64,000 nt of DNA from G965267425 sp965267425 (GCA_965267425.1 OZ253959.1:1798001-1862000); one strand, 5' to 3'. Shown: positions 16,044 to 25,663, numbered from the stretch's first letter. Numbers and translations: made by a program. The notes: generated by a model not told the origin, from the letters alone.

Positions 16044-17552
16044 TCAACCTAATTTATAGATATAAACCTTTTCGTTTTGGTTATAAGGATTCAACCAATG
16101 CAATACCTTATCCATAAAACTGGGATCAACCACCGTTTTCAAAGAAGCCTCCGGTAGGTGTTGAAGAATCCTTTGCTGGCGCTGTTCTAGATCTTTTTCT
16201 TCTACAATCAATAGATAATTCACATCTTTTTCTTTCCACTTTTTGATCAACTCTGGTAATTCCTCATCACCAATAGACTGGTTGACACAATAAATTGGCA
16301 AATTCCAATTGTTGAGATAGTAACGCGGCATCAAATAACAATCGTCTCGATGTGATCGTTCAATGATCATTCCACGAAAATCTTCTTGATCAAATAAATA
16401 ACTCATGGATTCCACACGACTTCTCTTTGAATAGGTGGTTGTGAATAATAACAGGAGAATTGTATTTAGTACCCAGAAGAAATTCCAACTCCCGTTAATC
16501 CAAGATTTTCTCTTTTGCCAAAATTCTGATTGTTGAATGAAGTTAGTCCAGCCAACCGACCCGAGTATGATTAAAAAAGGAATAGCAGGCAGTATGAATC
16601 GTTCTTGTTTATTCGGAAAGTAGGAATGAAAAACAATAAAAATAAACGCAGGTAGGAATATCAAAAGATGCTTCTTCCATTCTTTTAGGTAGCCATACAC
16701 TAAAAATAAACTCACTGGTGGAATCAATACACCACAAATCAACAAAATGAAATTGTACCATGGCTGCGTAAAATATGACTCAGAATGTAAGATGTTATAG
16801 GTTATGTATTCCCTATACTCAGCAAACACATACCCCCAGGTAAATAAGTCAGTCAATTGAGATAGAAATATGGCTACAAAAGCCATAATCCCAAACAAAA
16901 CAGCCCCTTTCCAATGCTTCCAAATTAAAAGTACCAAACCAATTCCTCCTAAAAATAAGACGGACTGAATGCGGATAGCCACAGCAAATCCTCCAATGAA
17001 TCCGGCCAAAAGGTAATTGCGTAATGCTTTTTGATCTTTGTTTTTCAACAGTAACCAAGTGGCATACATCAAAGGCGGCACACATACCAACTCCACCAGA
17101 TTGCGAACACTCAAAATGGGAAAAAACCACAGCAGAGCCAACAACAATCCAACGTGAGCAGCTGTTTTTTGATTTGAAATGTGTTTGGTAATCTTAAATC
17201 CTATTGATATAATCAGCAACGAAAACGCTGCATGAATCAACCTAACCAAAAACATCTTTGATTGTGGATCAATCCATCCTAACACTTGAGTCAAGCTAAA
17301 AAGCAAATAATGTAATCCAGCATAAAAGAAACTATGACCCGTAGGTTTGCCTTCGACACTATTTTGAGGTAACCAATTGTTGTAATCATAGCCATCTACC
17401 CAACTTTGTGCTGCCTCAATGATCAGGAAATGATCATCATGCATTCCATAACCCTTGGAAAAAATCACAGCAATCAATCGCACAAATGCTCCCAAAAGCA
17501 GTACAAAACGAAGAGGATGGTCCTGATAATATGATTGAAGTTTTGCGAACAT
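16044..17552 (-). CDS. GT39/ArnT-like membrane glycosyltransferase
   Basis: A 502-residue GT-C-fold protein with roughly eleven membrane helices. The first loop has KGYGMHDDHFLIIEAAQSW, where the Asp pair matches the catalytic first-loop acidic motif of lipid-linked-sugar transferases. The last 120 or so residues form a soluble periplasmic domain with YLLIVEEKDLEQRQQ. The family moves a sugar from a polyprenyl carrier to lipid A, protein or glycan. The start is the ATG at 17552; a TTG 18 bases upstream is less likely. An inverted repeat TTTGAC-N5-GTCAAA (17555-17571) lies just before the start. Acceptor unknown. Confidence 0.85.
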   Translation of the reverse strand: MFAKLQSYYQDHPLRFVLLLGAFVRLIAVIFSKGYGMHDDHFLIIEAAQSWVDGYDYNNWLPQNSVEGKPTGHSFFYAGLHYLLFSLTQVLGWIDPQSKMFLVRLIHAAFSLLIISIGFKITKHISNQKTAAHVGLLLALLWFFPILSVRNLVELVCVPPLMYATWLLLKNKDQKALRNYLLAGFIGGFAVAIRIQSVLFLGGIGLVLLIWKHWKGAVLFGIMAFVAIFLSQLTDLFTWGYVFAEYREYITYNILHSESYFTQPWYNFILLICGVLIPPVSLFLVYGYLKEWKKHLLIFLPAFIFIVFHSYFPNKQERFILPAIPFLIILGSVGWTNFIQQSEFWQKRKSWINGSWNFFWVLNTILLLLFTTTYSKRSRVESMSYLFDQEDFRGMIIERSHRDDCYLMPRYYLNNWNLPIYCVNQSIGDEELPELIKKWKEKDVNYLLIVEEKDLEQRQQRILQHLPEASLKTVVDPSFMDKVLHWLNPYNQNEKVYIYKLG

Positions 17553-17606
17553 AGTTTGACGGCTTGTCAAATTAAAGGTTTTTCTGGCGAATACTTAACA
17601 CTTGAT

Positions 17607-17614
17607 TATCTTTG
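17607..17614 (+). promoter_or_regulatory. -7 promoter box of murQ
   Basis: TATCTTTG matches TAnnTTTG and ends 15 bases before the murQ ATG at 17630. It is followed by a small palindrome GGTTCAAACC near the expected transcription start. Confidence 0.55.
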
Positions 17615-17629
17615 GTTCAAACCTAAAAA

Positions 17630-18439
17630 ATGTCCGGTACAGAATCCAGTTCTTTTCACGAAAACTTAGAAAATAAATCCATCAATGAATTGTTGATGGG
17701 TATGAATGAGGAAGATCACAAAGTGGCTGGATATGTGAAACAAGCCATACCTCAGATAGAACCCTTAATTGCCGTCATTTATGAAAAAATGAGTAAGGGT
17801 GGTCGATTGTTTTACATTGGATCGGGAACTAGTGGAAGGTTGGGAATAGTAGATGCCTCAGAATGTCCTCCCACTTATGGCGTTGAACACGATTTGGTTA
17901 TTGGACTTATTGCCGGAGGAGACTCAGCAATTCGCAAAGCAGTTGAATTCGCTGAAGATGATGTGGATCAAGGGTGGAAAGATTTACAGGAATATGACAT
18001 CAATAAGTTGGATGTTGTGGTTGGAATTGCAGCATCAGGCAAAACTCCCTATGTTTTAGGAGCCTTAAAAAAATGTAATGACCAAGGGATAACCACTGGG
18101 TGCATTACATGCAATGCTAACACCCAAATTGCTGAGCTTTCGGCTTTCCCTATAGAAGTATTGGTTGGTCCGGAATTCGTTACGGGGAGTACACGAATGA
18201 AATCCGGAACTGCTCAAAAACTGGTGCTAAATATGATATCCACTACGGTGATGATTAAGTTGGGAAGAGTGAAAGGAAACAAGATGGTAGACATGCAATT
18301 GAGTAACGATAAACTTGTGGATAGAGGAACCAAAATGATTGTTCAGGAATTATCTCTTCCATATGAAAAAGCGAAAGAATTGTTGCTTACATTTGGTAGT
18401 GTGCGAAAAGCAATTGACCACTACCAAATGAATAATTAA
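17630..18439 (+). CDS. murQ: N-acetylmuramic acid 6-phosphate etherase
   Basis: Cytoplasmic SIS-domain enzyme (269 residues) that cleaves the lactyl ether of MurNAc-6-phosphate, giving GlcNAc-6-phosphate and D-lactate in peptidoglycan recycling. Signatures are YIGSGTSGRLGIVDASECPPTYG-like sequence with the substrate loop, IAASGKTPYVLGAL, and TGSTRMKSGTAQKLVLNMIS, all intact. It is slightly shorter than Escherichia coli MurQ because the C-terminal part is reduced. The next gene starts on its last base. A BadF-type kinase (38731) that could phosphorylate amino sugars is elsewhere in the window. Confidence 0.95.
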   Translation: MSGTESSSFHENLENKSINELLMGMNEEDHKVAGYVKQAIPQIEPLIAVIYEKMSKGGRLFYIGSGTSGRLGIVDASECPPTYGVEHDLVIGLIAGGDSAIRKAVEFAEDDVDQGWKDLQEYDINKLDVVVGIAASGKTPYVLGALKKCNDQGITTGCITCNANTQIAELSAFPIEVLVGPEFVTGSTRMKSGTAQKLVLNMISTTVMIKLGRVKGNKMVDMQLSNDKLVDRGTKMIVQELSLPYEKAKELLLTFGSVRKAIDHYQMNN

Positions 18440-19017
18440 TGCATACCATTGAACCCTTTTTCAACTGGCGACACCACTACATAGCTTCAGAAGATGAGCG
18501 TTCTCCTTTTTTTGGTCATATCAACAGTGAAGTAGAATTCACAGATAAAATTTACAATCACCTCATACATCCTCAATGGGATTTTTTCGGCTCTTCCACC
18601 CTTTTCATTAAAAATATATACACTAACTACGAGCAAAGATTTGCCGTATTTGAATTCATTGGTGAATGGAATGATTGTTTATACAATGACATCATGTTCT
18701 TGAAAAGAAATGTTGTCGACCCCATGGTATACGAAGGCATAAATCACTTTATTCTCATTGGAGAAAATGTGTTAAACTTTCATGCATCAGATGATAGTTA
18801 TTACGAAGAATGGTTCGATGACATTGAAGAAGGTTGGATTACCATGTTGAATTTCAGGGACCATGTTCGATTTGAAATGCAAAATGCCAACCTAGATTAT
18901 TACATGATGATGGATGAACGATTTGATGAAATGAAGTGGAGAACCTACAACCCTAACTCCCTGTTTCAATTTCTTGACAGTTTATTCATGAAGAGGTTGC
19001 AACCTTCCGGACACTAG
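18439..19017 (+). CDS. Uncharacterised acidic protein translationally coupled to murQ
   Basis: A 192-residue soluble protein without signal peptide or membrane segment. I recognise no family. It is strongly acidic and rich in aromatic residues, with clusters such as DDSYYEEWFDDIEEGW and MMMDERFDEMKW. Its ATG overlaps the TAA of murQ (TAATG), so it is translated together with the etherase and may work with it. Its 3' end overlaps the convergent RND exporter gene by 32 bases. Coding quality is good through the whole length. Confidence 0.75.
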   Translation: MHTIEPFFNWRHHYIASEDERSPFFGHINSEVEFTDKIYNHLIHPQWDFFGSSTLFIKNIYTNYEQRFAVFEFIGEWNDCLYNDIMFLKRNVVDPMVYEGINHFILIGENVLNFHASDDSYYEEWFDDIEEGWITMLNFRDHVRFEMQNANLDYYMMMDERFDEMKWRTYNPNSLFQFLDSLFMKRLQPSGH

Positions 19018-21259
19018 GTTCAGGATAAAATAAGATCAACAATGCCGGAAGCAATAACAAATCCGTTATGGCTGCTACAAGCAATATGATACTTACAAAA
19101 AATCCAATGTAAAATGTGGATTGGAAATCTGAAAAAATCAAACTTCCAAATCCGGATAATAAAATGATGGTGGTCACAATGATAGCTTTTCCAGTAGAAA
19201 TCATACTTCTTTTTACCGCATAGATTTTGGTTCTTCCTTTCTGCAATTCAATTTTGAATTTGCTGAGAAAATGAATAGTGTCATCAACCGCAATCCCAAA
19301 CGCAATGGTAAATACAATGGACATGGTACTATTGATTTCAAATCCTGTCCATCCAATCATGCCAGCCATAAAAAGTATGGGAATTACATTGGGTATCAAA
19401 GATATCCAGGTAGCGCTGAAGGATTGGAACAGTATCCACATCAATAGGGCAATACAAACAAATGCAATACTCAAGCCACTCACCATGTCGTTAATGAAGG
19501 TGTCATTGTTCTTATCCAGAATCACAGAAGAACCGGTGATTTTAAAATCGACATATTCCAACAAACCTGAATTGGTGACAAACGCCATCAATTGTTTTCT
19601 ATCCTTTTTGGCTCGGTTGCTTCCAATGTCTTTGGTTTTTCCAGTAATTCTGGCACTCAATACATCTGGAAGCAACACCCCGTCCATAGGCAGTTCTTTT
19701 TGGTGTTTTTGAAGATATCGTTTGGTTCTATTGAATTCTTTTTCATTTTTTGGAATCACAAAAGCTATGGAACTACCACCATTTGTTGCCTTGTGAATAG
19801 TTTTGTACAGAATGGCTGGAGAAACTACGAACCCTGCTCCTAACGTATCCTTTAAATAATTATCTACAACATCAATCCTGGAAACGATTTCGTAATCAAA
19901 AAAGGAAGCTGAAGAATCTTTAAGTGTTAATGAAATTTCTATGGGGCGAATTCCTGAAAATTCTTGTTCCAGAAATTGCATGTCTTGCTTAATGGGCTCG
20001 TCATCAGCCAAATCCTCTAACAAGTAATAGTTACTAGTCACTTGGAACACACCAATAATACTAAAGATCAATAAAGTCACAAAGACTACTGCTATTCTCA
20101 CCCTATGACGCAATGTAAATATGAACAAATTGGTCATCAGTACTTTCCATCTCTTCAGCAGGTCTTCTCTTTTGGCCACATCTGGTGTTTTCACACGAAA
20201 AAGCAAGGCTGGCAAGAACAATATGGTGATGAGATATGCCATAAAAACGCCTATTCCTACAAACAATCCAAAATATTTCAATGGAGGAATATTAACAAAC
20301 AACAGCATAAAGAACCCTATGGCGGTAGTCACCGAAGTAAGCAAAGTAGCAATGCCCACTTCACGAATCATTAAGCGTAGTGAAGCGAGTTTATCATTGC
20401 CTTTTCTCAGTTCTTCAATGTATCGCGAAACCATGTGTACTACGTCACTCATTCCAACAATGAACATGATAACGGGTAACAAAGAAGTCATAATGTTCAA
20501 TGGTTGATCAAATACGTGCATCAATCCAAGAATCCATATGATGGCTAGAATTACCACCGCTAAGGGCACCACAATCCCCCACAATGCTCTATACGTCAAC
20601 CACAAGAAAATACAAACCAGAACTATGGAAATAAGCAAGAACAAAAATGTCTGCTCCATTATCTTTTCCAGGTATGTTTTTTGAGCCCTGATTTTGGCAA
20701 GTAAACGCAATTCTATATTGGAGCTATTCACCAAATCTTCAAGACTTTTTAGCAATTCCTCTGCCTCCTCATTATTCAGTTCGTCCTGATGATCTATGTA
20801 AAGACAAACCGTCTTACCTGAGACGCCAAAATAGGTGCCAACCAACAGCGGATCTGCATATACTCTGGCAGAATCTTTGGCATATCTATCTGGATCATTT
20901 ACATGAATATATGGCACCTGTATCATCCCAAACGCACCTACTACAGGAAATTTTAAGGTTGTTGGAGAAACCACATGGTCAATGAAACGGGTGGTATCTA
21001 ATGTTTTGGTTAACTGATCAACTTCTTGCAGGAAAGCACTATCGAATATCCCTTTATCCGATTCGGCAACAAGTAACGCAAAATCAGAATCGTTGCCGTA
21101 TAGGTCTCGATGTTGGAGATAATATTCTAAATCTTCATCATTCTCCGGAAAGAAATTTTCGAAATTATAATCAAATCGCAGACCAGATGCCTGAAATAAA
21201 AAGAAAGCTGAGATGCCACCGAGAACAAGAAATAAAATGGTACTGATTCTGCGGTGCAT
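18986..21259 (-). CDS. RND/MMPL family exporter
   Basis: Inner-membrane protein of 757 residues with two repeats, each made of a periplasmic domain and a membrane bundle. TM1 is at residues 5-23; bundle one lies at about 205-375 (with VIMFIVGMSDVVHMVSRY) and bundle two at about 590-750 (with FTIAFGIAVDDTIHFLSKF). The acidic residues in GMSD and AVDDT fit the proton path of this superfamily. Relatives export lipids, hopanoids or lipoprotein-linked cargo; the cargo here is unknown. It overlaps the convergent acidic protein by 32 bases and lies 16 bases after the SBP lipoprotein gene. Confidence 0.9.
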   Translation of the reverse strand: MHRRISTILFLVLGGISAFFLFQASGLRFDYNFENFFPENDEDLEYYLQHRDLYGNDSDFALLVAESDKGIFDSAFLQEVDQLTKTLDTTRFIDHVVSPTTLKFPVVGAFGMIQVPYIHVNDPDRYAKDSARVYADPLLVGTYFGVSGKTVCLYIDHQDELNNEEAEELLKSLEDLVNSSNIELRLLAKIRAQKTYLEKIMEQTFLFLLISIVLVCIFLWLTYRALWGIVVPLAVVILAIIWILGLMHVFDQPLNIMTSLLPVIMFIVGMSDVVHMVSRYIEELRKGNDKLASLRLMIREVGIATLLTSVTTAIGFFMLLFVNIPPLKYFGLFVGIGVFMAYLITILFLPALLFRVKTPDVAKREDLLKRWKVLMTNLFIFTLRHRVRIAVVFVTLLIFSIIGVFQVTSNYYLLEDLADDEPIKQDMQFLEQEFSGIRPIEISLTLKDSSASFFDYEIVSRIDVVDNYLKDTLGAGFVVSPAILYKTIHKATNGGSSIAFVIPKNEKEFNRTKRYLQKHQKELPMDGVLLPDVLSARITGKTKDIGSNRAKKDRKQLMAFVTNSGLLEYVDFKITGSSVILDKNNDTFINDMVSGLSIAFVCIALLMWILFQSFSATWISLIPNVIPILFMAGMIGWTGFEINSTMSIVFTIAFGIAVDDTIHFLSKFKIELQKGRTKIYAVKRSMISTGKAIIVTTIILLSGFGSLIFSDFQSTFYIGFFVSIILLVAAITDLLLLPALLILFYPEPSVRKVATSS

Positions 21260-21275
21260 GTGATTGACTGATTAG

Positions 21276-22931
21276 TTAGTTTTCAGAATTTTCTGTTGGT
21301 GCCACTTTGTTAACAAACCTCAAATCAAGCAAGTTAAGTGCATTGCTTTCCAAACCACGTATCTCATTGGAAACAAATCGAATCACTTGATCATAATACA
21401 AAGGTACTACGGGAACTTCTTCAATGAGGATATCATTCATCTTTCTGTACAAGTCAATCCGCTTTTCAGCATCCACTTCCTGCATGGATTGCTCATACAA
21501 CTTATCGTATTCTCTGCTGGTAAAGTGCGTATAATTCGGTCCTTCCGGTGAAAAATTGTCACTATAGAACAAGGAAAGATAATTTTCGGCGTCTGGGTAA
21601 TCCGCCACCCAGGATTTTCTGAAAAACGCCACTCTGGATAGTGCTACCATCTCTCGGTTGGTGGCGGCCGGATTCACTTCAAGTTTAATTTTTATTCCCA
21701 ATTCACTCAATTGAGAAGCAATGTATTCGCACAGGGTTATGTATTGTGATGTAGTGCTCAGTACAATTTCGGGTAGGTTTTCACCATTAGGATAACCTGC
21801 CATGGCAAGTAATTTTGCCGCCGAATCAGGATTGTAGTTATACTTGATTTCATCGTCGAATGAAGGAAGTCCAAACGGAATAAATCCATTCAGAGCTGGT
21901 GTACCAATATTGTTTCTCAAATATTTGATCATGCTCTTTCGATCAAATCCTAAATGAATAGCCGCTCTAACTCTTTTGTCCATCAGCACCTCCGTATTCT
22001 CGGGTCGGGTTTTAGGATCTACAAGAAACCCAAGGTATTCGGTATTCAAATAAGGCTGGGAGGTCATTACAAATTGCCCCTTATATTTTTCTTTTAAGTT
22101 TCCCTGACCATCAAGAAATTCAAAATAACTGCCCATGGTACCGGACAAATAATCCAAATTTCCTTTAACAAACTCAAGATATTCGGCATCTTCGTCTCTG
22201 ATAAATGAAATGTTGATGGCATCCAGATAAGGTAATTTATTTCCTTGCAAATCCTTATCCCAATAACGTTGGTTTTTCAGTAAAACCAACTTCTCTCCTT
22301 CTTGCCAATATTTAAAGACGAATGGTCCTGTTCCAACTGGTTCACTTCTGAAATCTCTACCAAGCAATTCTACAATTTCAAATGGCACTACTGAACAATA
22401 TTTCATGGTCAACAAACCGAGAAACGGAGGGAACGATTCTTTAAGGTAAATTTTCAATGTGTCATCTGATACTGCTTCAAATCCCAAATGATCATCTCTT
22501 TTATCTACATGTTGGAATATCCAGGCACCTGGAGAAGCCAATTTCGGATCTGAAATCCGTAAAAAACTATTCACAAAATCAGATGCAACAACTTGTCTCC
22601 CTGTGCCATTTTCAAATCCCTGATGATCATGAAAATACACATCAGATCGCAAGACAAAAGTATACTCCTTTCCATCGTCAGATATATTCCAGAAAGTAGC
22701 AATAGCGGGTTTAACATTCAAATCTTTGTCCATACACACCAATCCATCAAAAATCTGATGAATGGCTGAAATATTTTCAATGTTTCTGGCAAAAGCGGGA
22801 TCCAAGGAAGAAATGCCGGAAGACTCATTATAGCGAAATATAGCCGCTTGGTCAGTAGAAGATGTTTCACGACCGCCACATCCCATCACAACAGCAATGG
22901 CAAGTATATTTAATCCAAATAAATATTTCAT
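21276..22931 (-). CDS. Peptide/nickel-type ABC substrate-binding lipoprotein (SBP family 5)
   Basis: A 551-residue lipoprotein. The start at 22931 gives a signal peptide with lipobox VVMGC (Cys18). The mature part matches extracellular solute-binding family 5 (OppA/DppA): SGISSLDPAFARNIENISAI, YTFVLRSDVYFHDHQGFENG, FVNSFLRISDP, GTGPFVFKYWQEGEKLVLLKN and the late VPVVPLYYDQVIRF. It would bind oligopeptides for an ABC importer. No permease or ATPase gene is next to it, so the partner is elsewhere. It fits with the DPP11-like peptidase. Reading upstream to 23039 is possible but would put the signal peptide inside the protein. Confidence 0.9.
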   Translation of the reverse strand: MKYLFGLNILAIAVVMGCGGRETSSTDQAAIFRYNESSGISSLDPAFARNIENISAIHQIFDGLVCMDKDLNVKPAIATFWNISDDGKEYTFVLRSDVYFHDHQGFENGTGRQVVASDFVNSFLRISDPKLASPGAWIFQHVDKRDDHLGFEAVSDDTLKIYLKESFPPFLGLLTMKYCSVVPFEIVELLGRDFRSEPVGTGPFVFKYWQEGEKLVLLKNQRYWDKDLQGNKLPYLDAINISFIRDEDAEYLEFVKGNLDYLSGTMGSYFEFLDGQGNLKEKYKGQFVMTSQPYLNTEYLGFLVDPKTRPENTEVLMDKRVRAAIHLGFDRKSMIKYLRNNIGTPALNGFIPFGLPSFDDEIKYNYNPDSAAKLLAMAGYPNGENLPEIVLSTTSQYITLCEYIASQLSELGIKIKLEVNPAATNREMVALSRVAFFRKSWVADYPDAENYLSLFYSDNFSPEGPNYTHFTSREYDKLYEQSMQEVDAEKRIDLYRKMNDILIEEVPVVPLYYDQVIRFVSNEIRGLESNALNLLDLRFVNKVAPTENSEN

Positions 22932-23069
22932 CTCAGGTGACCAAATTGAAACGATGGCTATTATACGAACAATGTTGCACAAATGTAAATGAATCTTACC
23001 AATATGTTTAAGAATATCAACAGGTCTTTGTATTCTCATTTTTCTGGCTGTCGTAAGTACAATTCTTAC

Positions 23070-23077
23070 TAACTTTG
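23070..23077 (+). promoter_or_regulatory. -7 promoter box of mtaB
   Basis: TAACTTTG matches TAnnTTTG and ends 6 bases before the ATG at 23084. This predicts an almost leaderless mRNA and argues against the TTG at 23075, which lies in the box itself. Confidence 0.6.
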
Positions 23078-23083
23078 CCGGCC

Positions 23084-24397
23084 ATGACTCCTGGAAAAAC
23101 AGTCGCTTTTTATACTTTGGGATGCAAGCTCAACTTTGCTGAGTCATCAACAATTGCTCGATCATTTGAAGATCAGGGGTATGCCAGAATCCATCACAAG
23201 GAAAATCCAGATGTCCTGGTAATTAATACTTGTACTGTTACGGATAATGCTGATAAGAAATGTAGGCATATCATCCGTCAAGCGAAAAGAAACAATCCCA
23301 ATACATTTGTGGCCATCATTGGTTGTTATGCCCAGTTGAAACCACAGGAGATTGCTGACATTGAAGGCGTTAATTTGGTGCTTGGTGCCAATGAAAAATT
23401 CGATTTGCCAAACTACATTATGGATGTTGAACGCATCAATGAATCTAAAATTCACGCGTCTGATATCAAATCTGTAAGAACCTTTGAACCGTCTTATTCT
23501 TCCGGAGATCGTATACGTACCTTTTTAAAGGTGCAGGACGGTTGTGATTATTTCTGTTCGTTTTGTACCATTCCTCATGCCAGAGGCAGAAGTCGAAGTG
23601 CACCCATTGACCAAACGCTGAAATCAGCAAAAGAAGCGATTCAAAAAGGGTGCAAAGAAATTGTATTGACTGGCGTAAACATTGGAGATTTTGGACGATT
23701 TAATGGAGAAAATTTTTTACAACTCATTCAGGAACTAGACGTATTGGATGGAGTTGAGCGATTTCGTATTTCGTCCATTGAACCCAATTTATTGTCCAAG
23801 GACATTATTGAATTTGTAGCCTCTTCAAGAAAATTCATGCCTCATTTCCATATTCCATTGCAATCTGGATCAGATGCCATTTTAAAATCCATGAGAAGAA
23901 GGTATGATACAGCATTGTACAAAGAAAGGATTTCCTTGATTCGTCAATTGATTCCACATGCATCCATTGGAGTTGATGTGATAGTTGGATCACCGGGAGA
24001 AACAAAAGAACACTTTGAAGAAACCGTTTCCTTTTTGAACCAACTGGACATCTCATATCTCCATGTTTTCACGTATTCAGAAAGGGCAAATACCACCGCA
24101 TTGCGCAATCCAGAGGTGGTAGATATGGAAGAACGACGAGAAAGAAGCAAACAACTCCGAATATTGTCGCTTAAAAAGCAACGTTCATTTTATGAGCAAC
24201 ATGTTCATTCTAACGCCTCGGTGTTGTTTGAAGGCAAACAAGAAGGGAATGAAATGTTCGGATATACAGAAAATTACATTAAAGTTTCTGCCCCGTTTCA
24301 AAATGAATGGATCAATACCATTCAACAATTAGAACTTACAAAAATTAATTCCGAAGGTTTGATGGAAACAAATGCCGGTCTGCCTGTTTACGCTTAA
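23084..24397 (+). CDS. mtaB: tRNA t6A37 methylthiotransferase MtaB
   Basis: Radical SAM enzyme (437 residues) that adds a methylthio group to t6A37 of tRNA. The N-terminal MTTase domain has the three cluster-binding Cys in TLGCKLNFAE, VINTCTVTD and IIGCYAQL; the radical SAM domain has CDYFCSFCTIPHARGRSRS; a C-terminal domain of TRAM type follows. The TLGCKLN and CTVTD variants are typical of MtaB rather than MiaB or RimO. It is followed after 9 bases by lgt. The enzyme needs sulfur and Fe-S clusters, and a cysteine desulfurase is encoded at 45232. Confidence 0.95.
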   Translation: MTPGKTVAFYTLGCKLNFAESSTIARSFEDQGYARIHHKENPDVLVINTCTVTDNADKKCRHIIRQAKRNNPNTFVAIIGCYAQLKPQEIADIEGVNLVLGANEKFDLPNYIMDVERINESKIHASDIKSVRTFEPSYSSGDRIRTFLKVQDGCDYFCSFCTIPHARGRSRSAPIDQTLKSAKEAIQKGCKEIVLTGVNIGDFGRFNGENFLQLIQELDVLDGVERFRISSIEPNLLSKDIIEFVASSRKFMPHFHIPLQSGSDAILKSMRRRYDTALYKERISLIRQLIPHASIGVDVIVGSPGETKEHFEETVSFLNQLDISYLHVFTYSERANTTALRNPEVVDMEERRERSKQLRILSLKKQRSFYEQHVHSNASVLFEGKQEGNEMFGYTENYIKVSAPFQNEWINTIQQLELTKINSEGLMETNAGLPVYA

Positions 24398-24406
24398 TTA
24401 TAGCTT

Positions 24407-25579
24407 ATGTATCCATACTTACACGATTTCTTCAACGACATTTTCGGAACCAATTGGCAGCTGCCCTTTCCCATGTTTGGATTCTGGGTGGCTATGGCTT
24501 TTTTGGGAGCCAATTACATCTTCACCATAGAGCTCAAACGAAAAGAAGCTCTCGGCTTGATGCCTTCTATGCTTGTCACCAAAATCATCGGTGAAAAGTT
24601 AAAACCAATGGATTTGGTTTCCAACGGTATCATGGGATTTCTTTTGGGTTTTAAGGGTATTCATGCATTTTTCAATTACGAAGATTTAGTTGCCAACCCG
24701 CAAGAGTTTCTGTTTTCTTCCGGAGGAAGTACGATTGGCGGACTTGTTATTGCTGCCATTGCCGTATATCTGAGATATCGAGAGGGTAAAAAACAGGAAT
24801 TGCCACAACCTAAAAAAGTGGAAGAAACCATGCACCCTTATCAATATGTTGGGAATATGACCCTTATAGCTGCAATTGCTGGTATCTTGGGTGCAAAGCT
24901 ATTTCACAACCTTGAAAATCCACATGAATTGATGGCGGATCCCATTGGTGCACTGTTGTCGTTTAGCGGATTGAGCATTTTTGGTGGATTGATCGTGGGT
25001 GGTATAAGTGTGGTTGTATATGCCAGAAAAAAGAAACTTTCCATGGTGCATATCATTGACGCCTGTGCTCCTGGTTTATTACTGGCTTATGGCGTCGGTA
25101 GAATAGGTTGTCAAGTTTCTGGTGATGGTGATTGGGGAATTCCCAATGATGCGCCAATGCCGGATTGGTTGAGCTTTCTACCGGAGTGGATGTGGGCATA
25201 CGACTATCCAAACAACATCAACGGGGTTGATTTGAAAACCGACTTCATGCGAATGGGGTATGAAAGTATTACAGGTAAGGCATGGCCTACTCCATTTTAT
25301 GAAACGGTAATGGCTTTGGTTTTGTTCGGAATATTATGGTACCTAAGAAAGAAAATTACCGTTCCCGGAAGATTGTTTTCTGTGTACCTGGTGATGATTG
25401 GTATCGAACGATTTTTCATTGAAAAAATTCGAATTAATCCTGATTATCACTTCTTTGGCATTTCTGCCACGCAAGCTGAAATCATATCAGTAGTCTTGGT
25501 ATTGGCGGGAATTGCGGGATGGTTTTATTCCGCCAGAAACGCAGGTATGTCAAGACATTCTGAGCTTTCCAATGGTTGA
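24407..25579 (+). CDS. lgt: Prolipoprotein diacylglyceryl transferase, Bacteroidota-type long form
   Basis: Inner-membrane enzyme (390 residues, against about 270 in E. coli) that moves diacylglycerol from phosphatidylglycerol to the lipobox Cys of prolipoproteins. Multiple membrane helices are visible, with FKGIHAFFNYEDL (His motif near residue 78) and YGVGRIGCQVSGDGDWGIP, which replaces the classical GRxGNFxNxExxG signature; the Arg is kept, while Asn and Glu positions are Cys/Ser and Asp. Two long inserts (residues about 120-150 and 260-290) explain the length. Function is needed in this organism because several lipoproteins are encoded nearby. Family sure, divergence noted. Confidence 0.85.
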   Translation: MYPYLHDFFNDIFGTNWQLPFPMFGFWVAMAFLGANYIFTIELKRKEALGLMPSMLVTKIIGEKLKPMDLVSNGIMGFLLGFKGIHAFFNYEDLVANPQEFLFSSGGSTIGGLVIAAIAVYLRYREGKKQELPQPKKVEETMHPYQYVGNMTLIAAIAGILGAKLFHNLENPHELMADPIGALLSFSGLSIFGGLIVGGISVVVYARKKKLSMVHIIDACAPGLLLAYGVGRIGCQVSGDGDWGIPNDAPMPDWLSFLPEWMWAYDYPNNINGVDLKTDFMRMGYESITGKAWPTPFYETVMALVLFGILWYLRKKITVPGRLFSVYLVMIGIERFFIEKIRINPDYHFFGISATQAEIISVVLVLAGIAGWFYSARNAGMSRHSELSNG

Positions 25580-25589
25580 CTGAAATGAT

Positions 25590-25625
25590 AAGTTATCGAC
25601 AATTTTGAACTTTTGTTGATAACTT
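25590..25625. repeat. Intergenic hairpin after lgt
   Basis: AAGTTATCGACAA (25590-25602) pairs with TTGTTGATAACTT (25613-25625) through a 10-base loop: 13 pairs including one G-T. There is no T-run after it, so it is either a weak terminator for lgt or a protein-binding palindrome. Each arm contains a sequence close to a DnaA box (TTATCGACA and, inverted, TTATCAACA). Confidence 0.5.
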
Positions 25626-25663
25626 AGATTGATCTGCAAATCATAATTCCTGACATTTGTTCT

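Noticed and set aside
17555..17571. Inverted repeat TTTGAC-N5-GTCAAA before the GT39-type gene as a strong operator
   Set aside because: The arms are only 6 bases and lie within the probable leader; it is mentioned in the gene entry but not strong enough for a finding.
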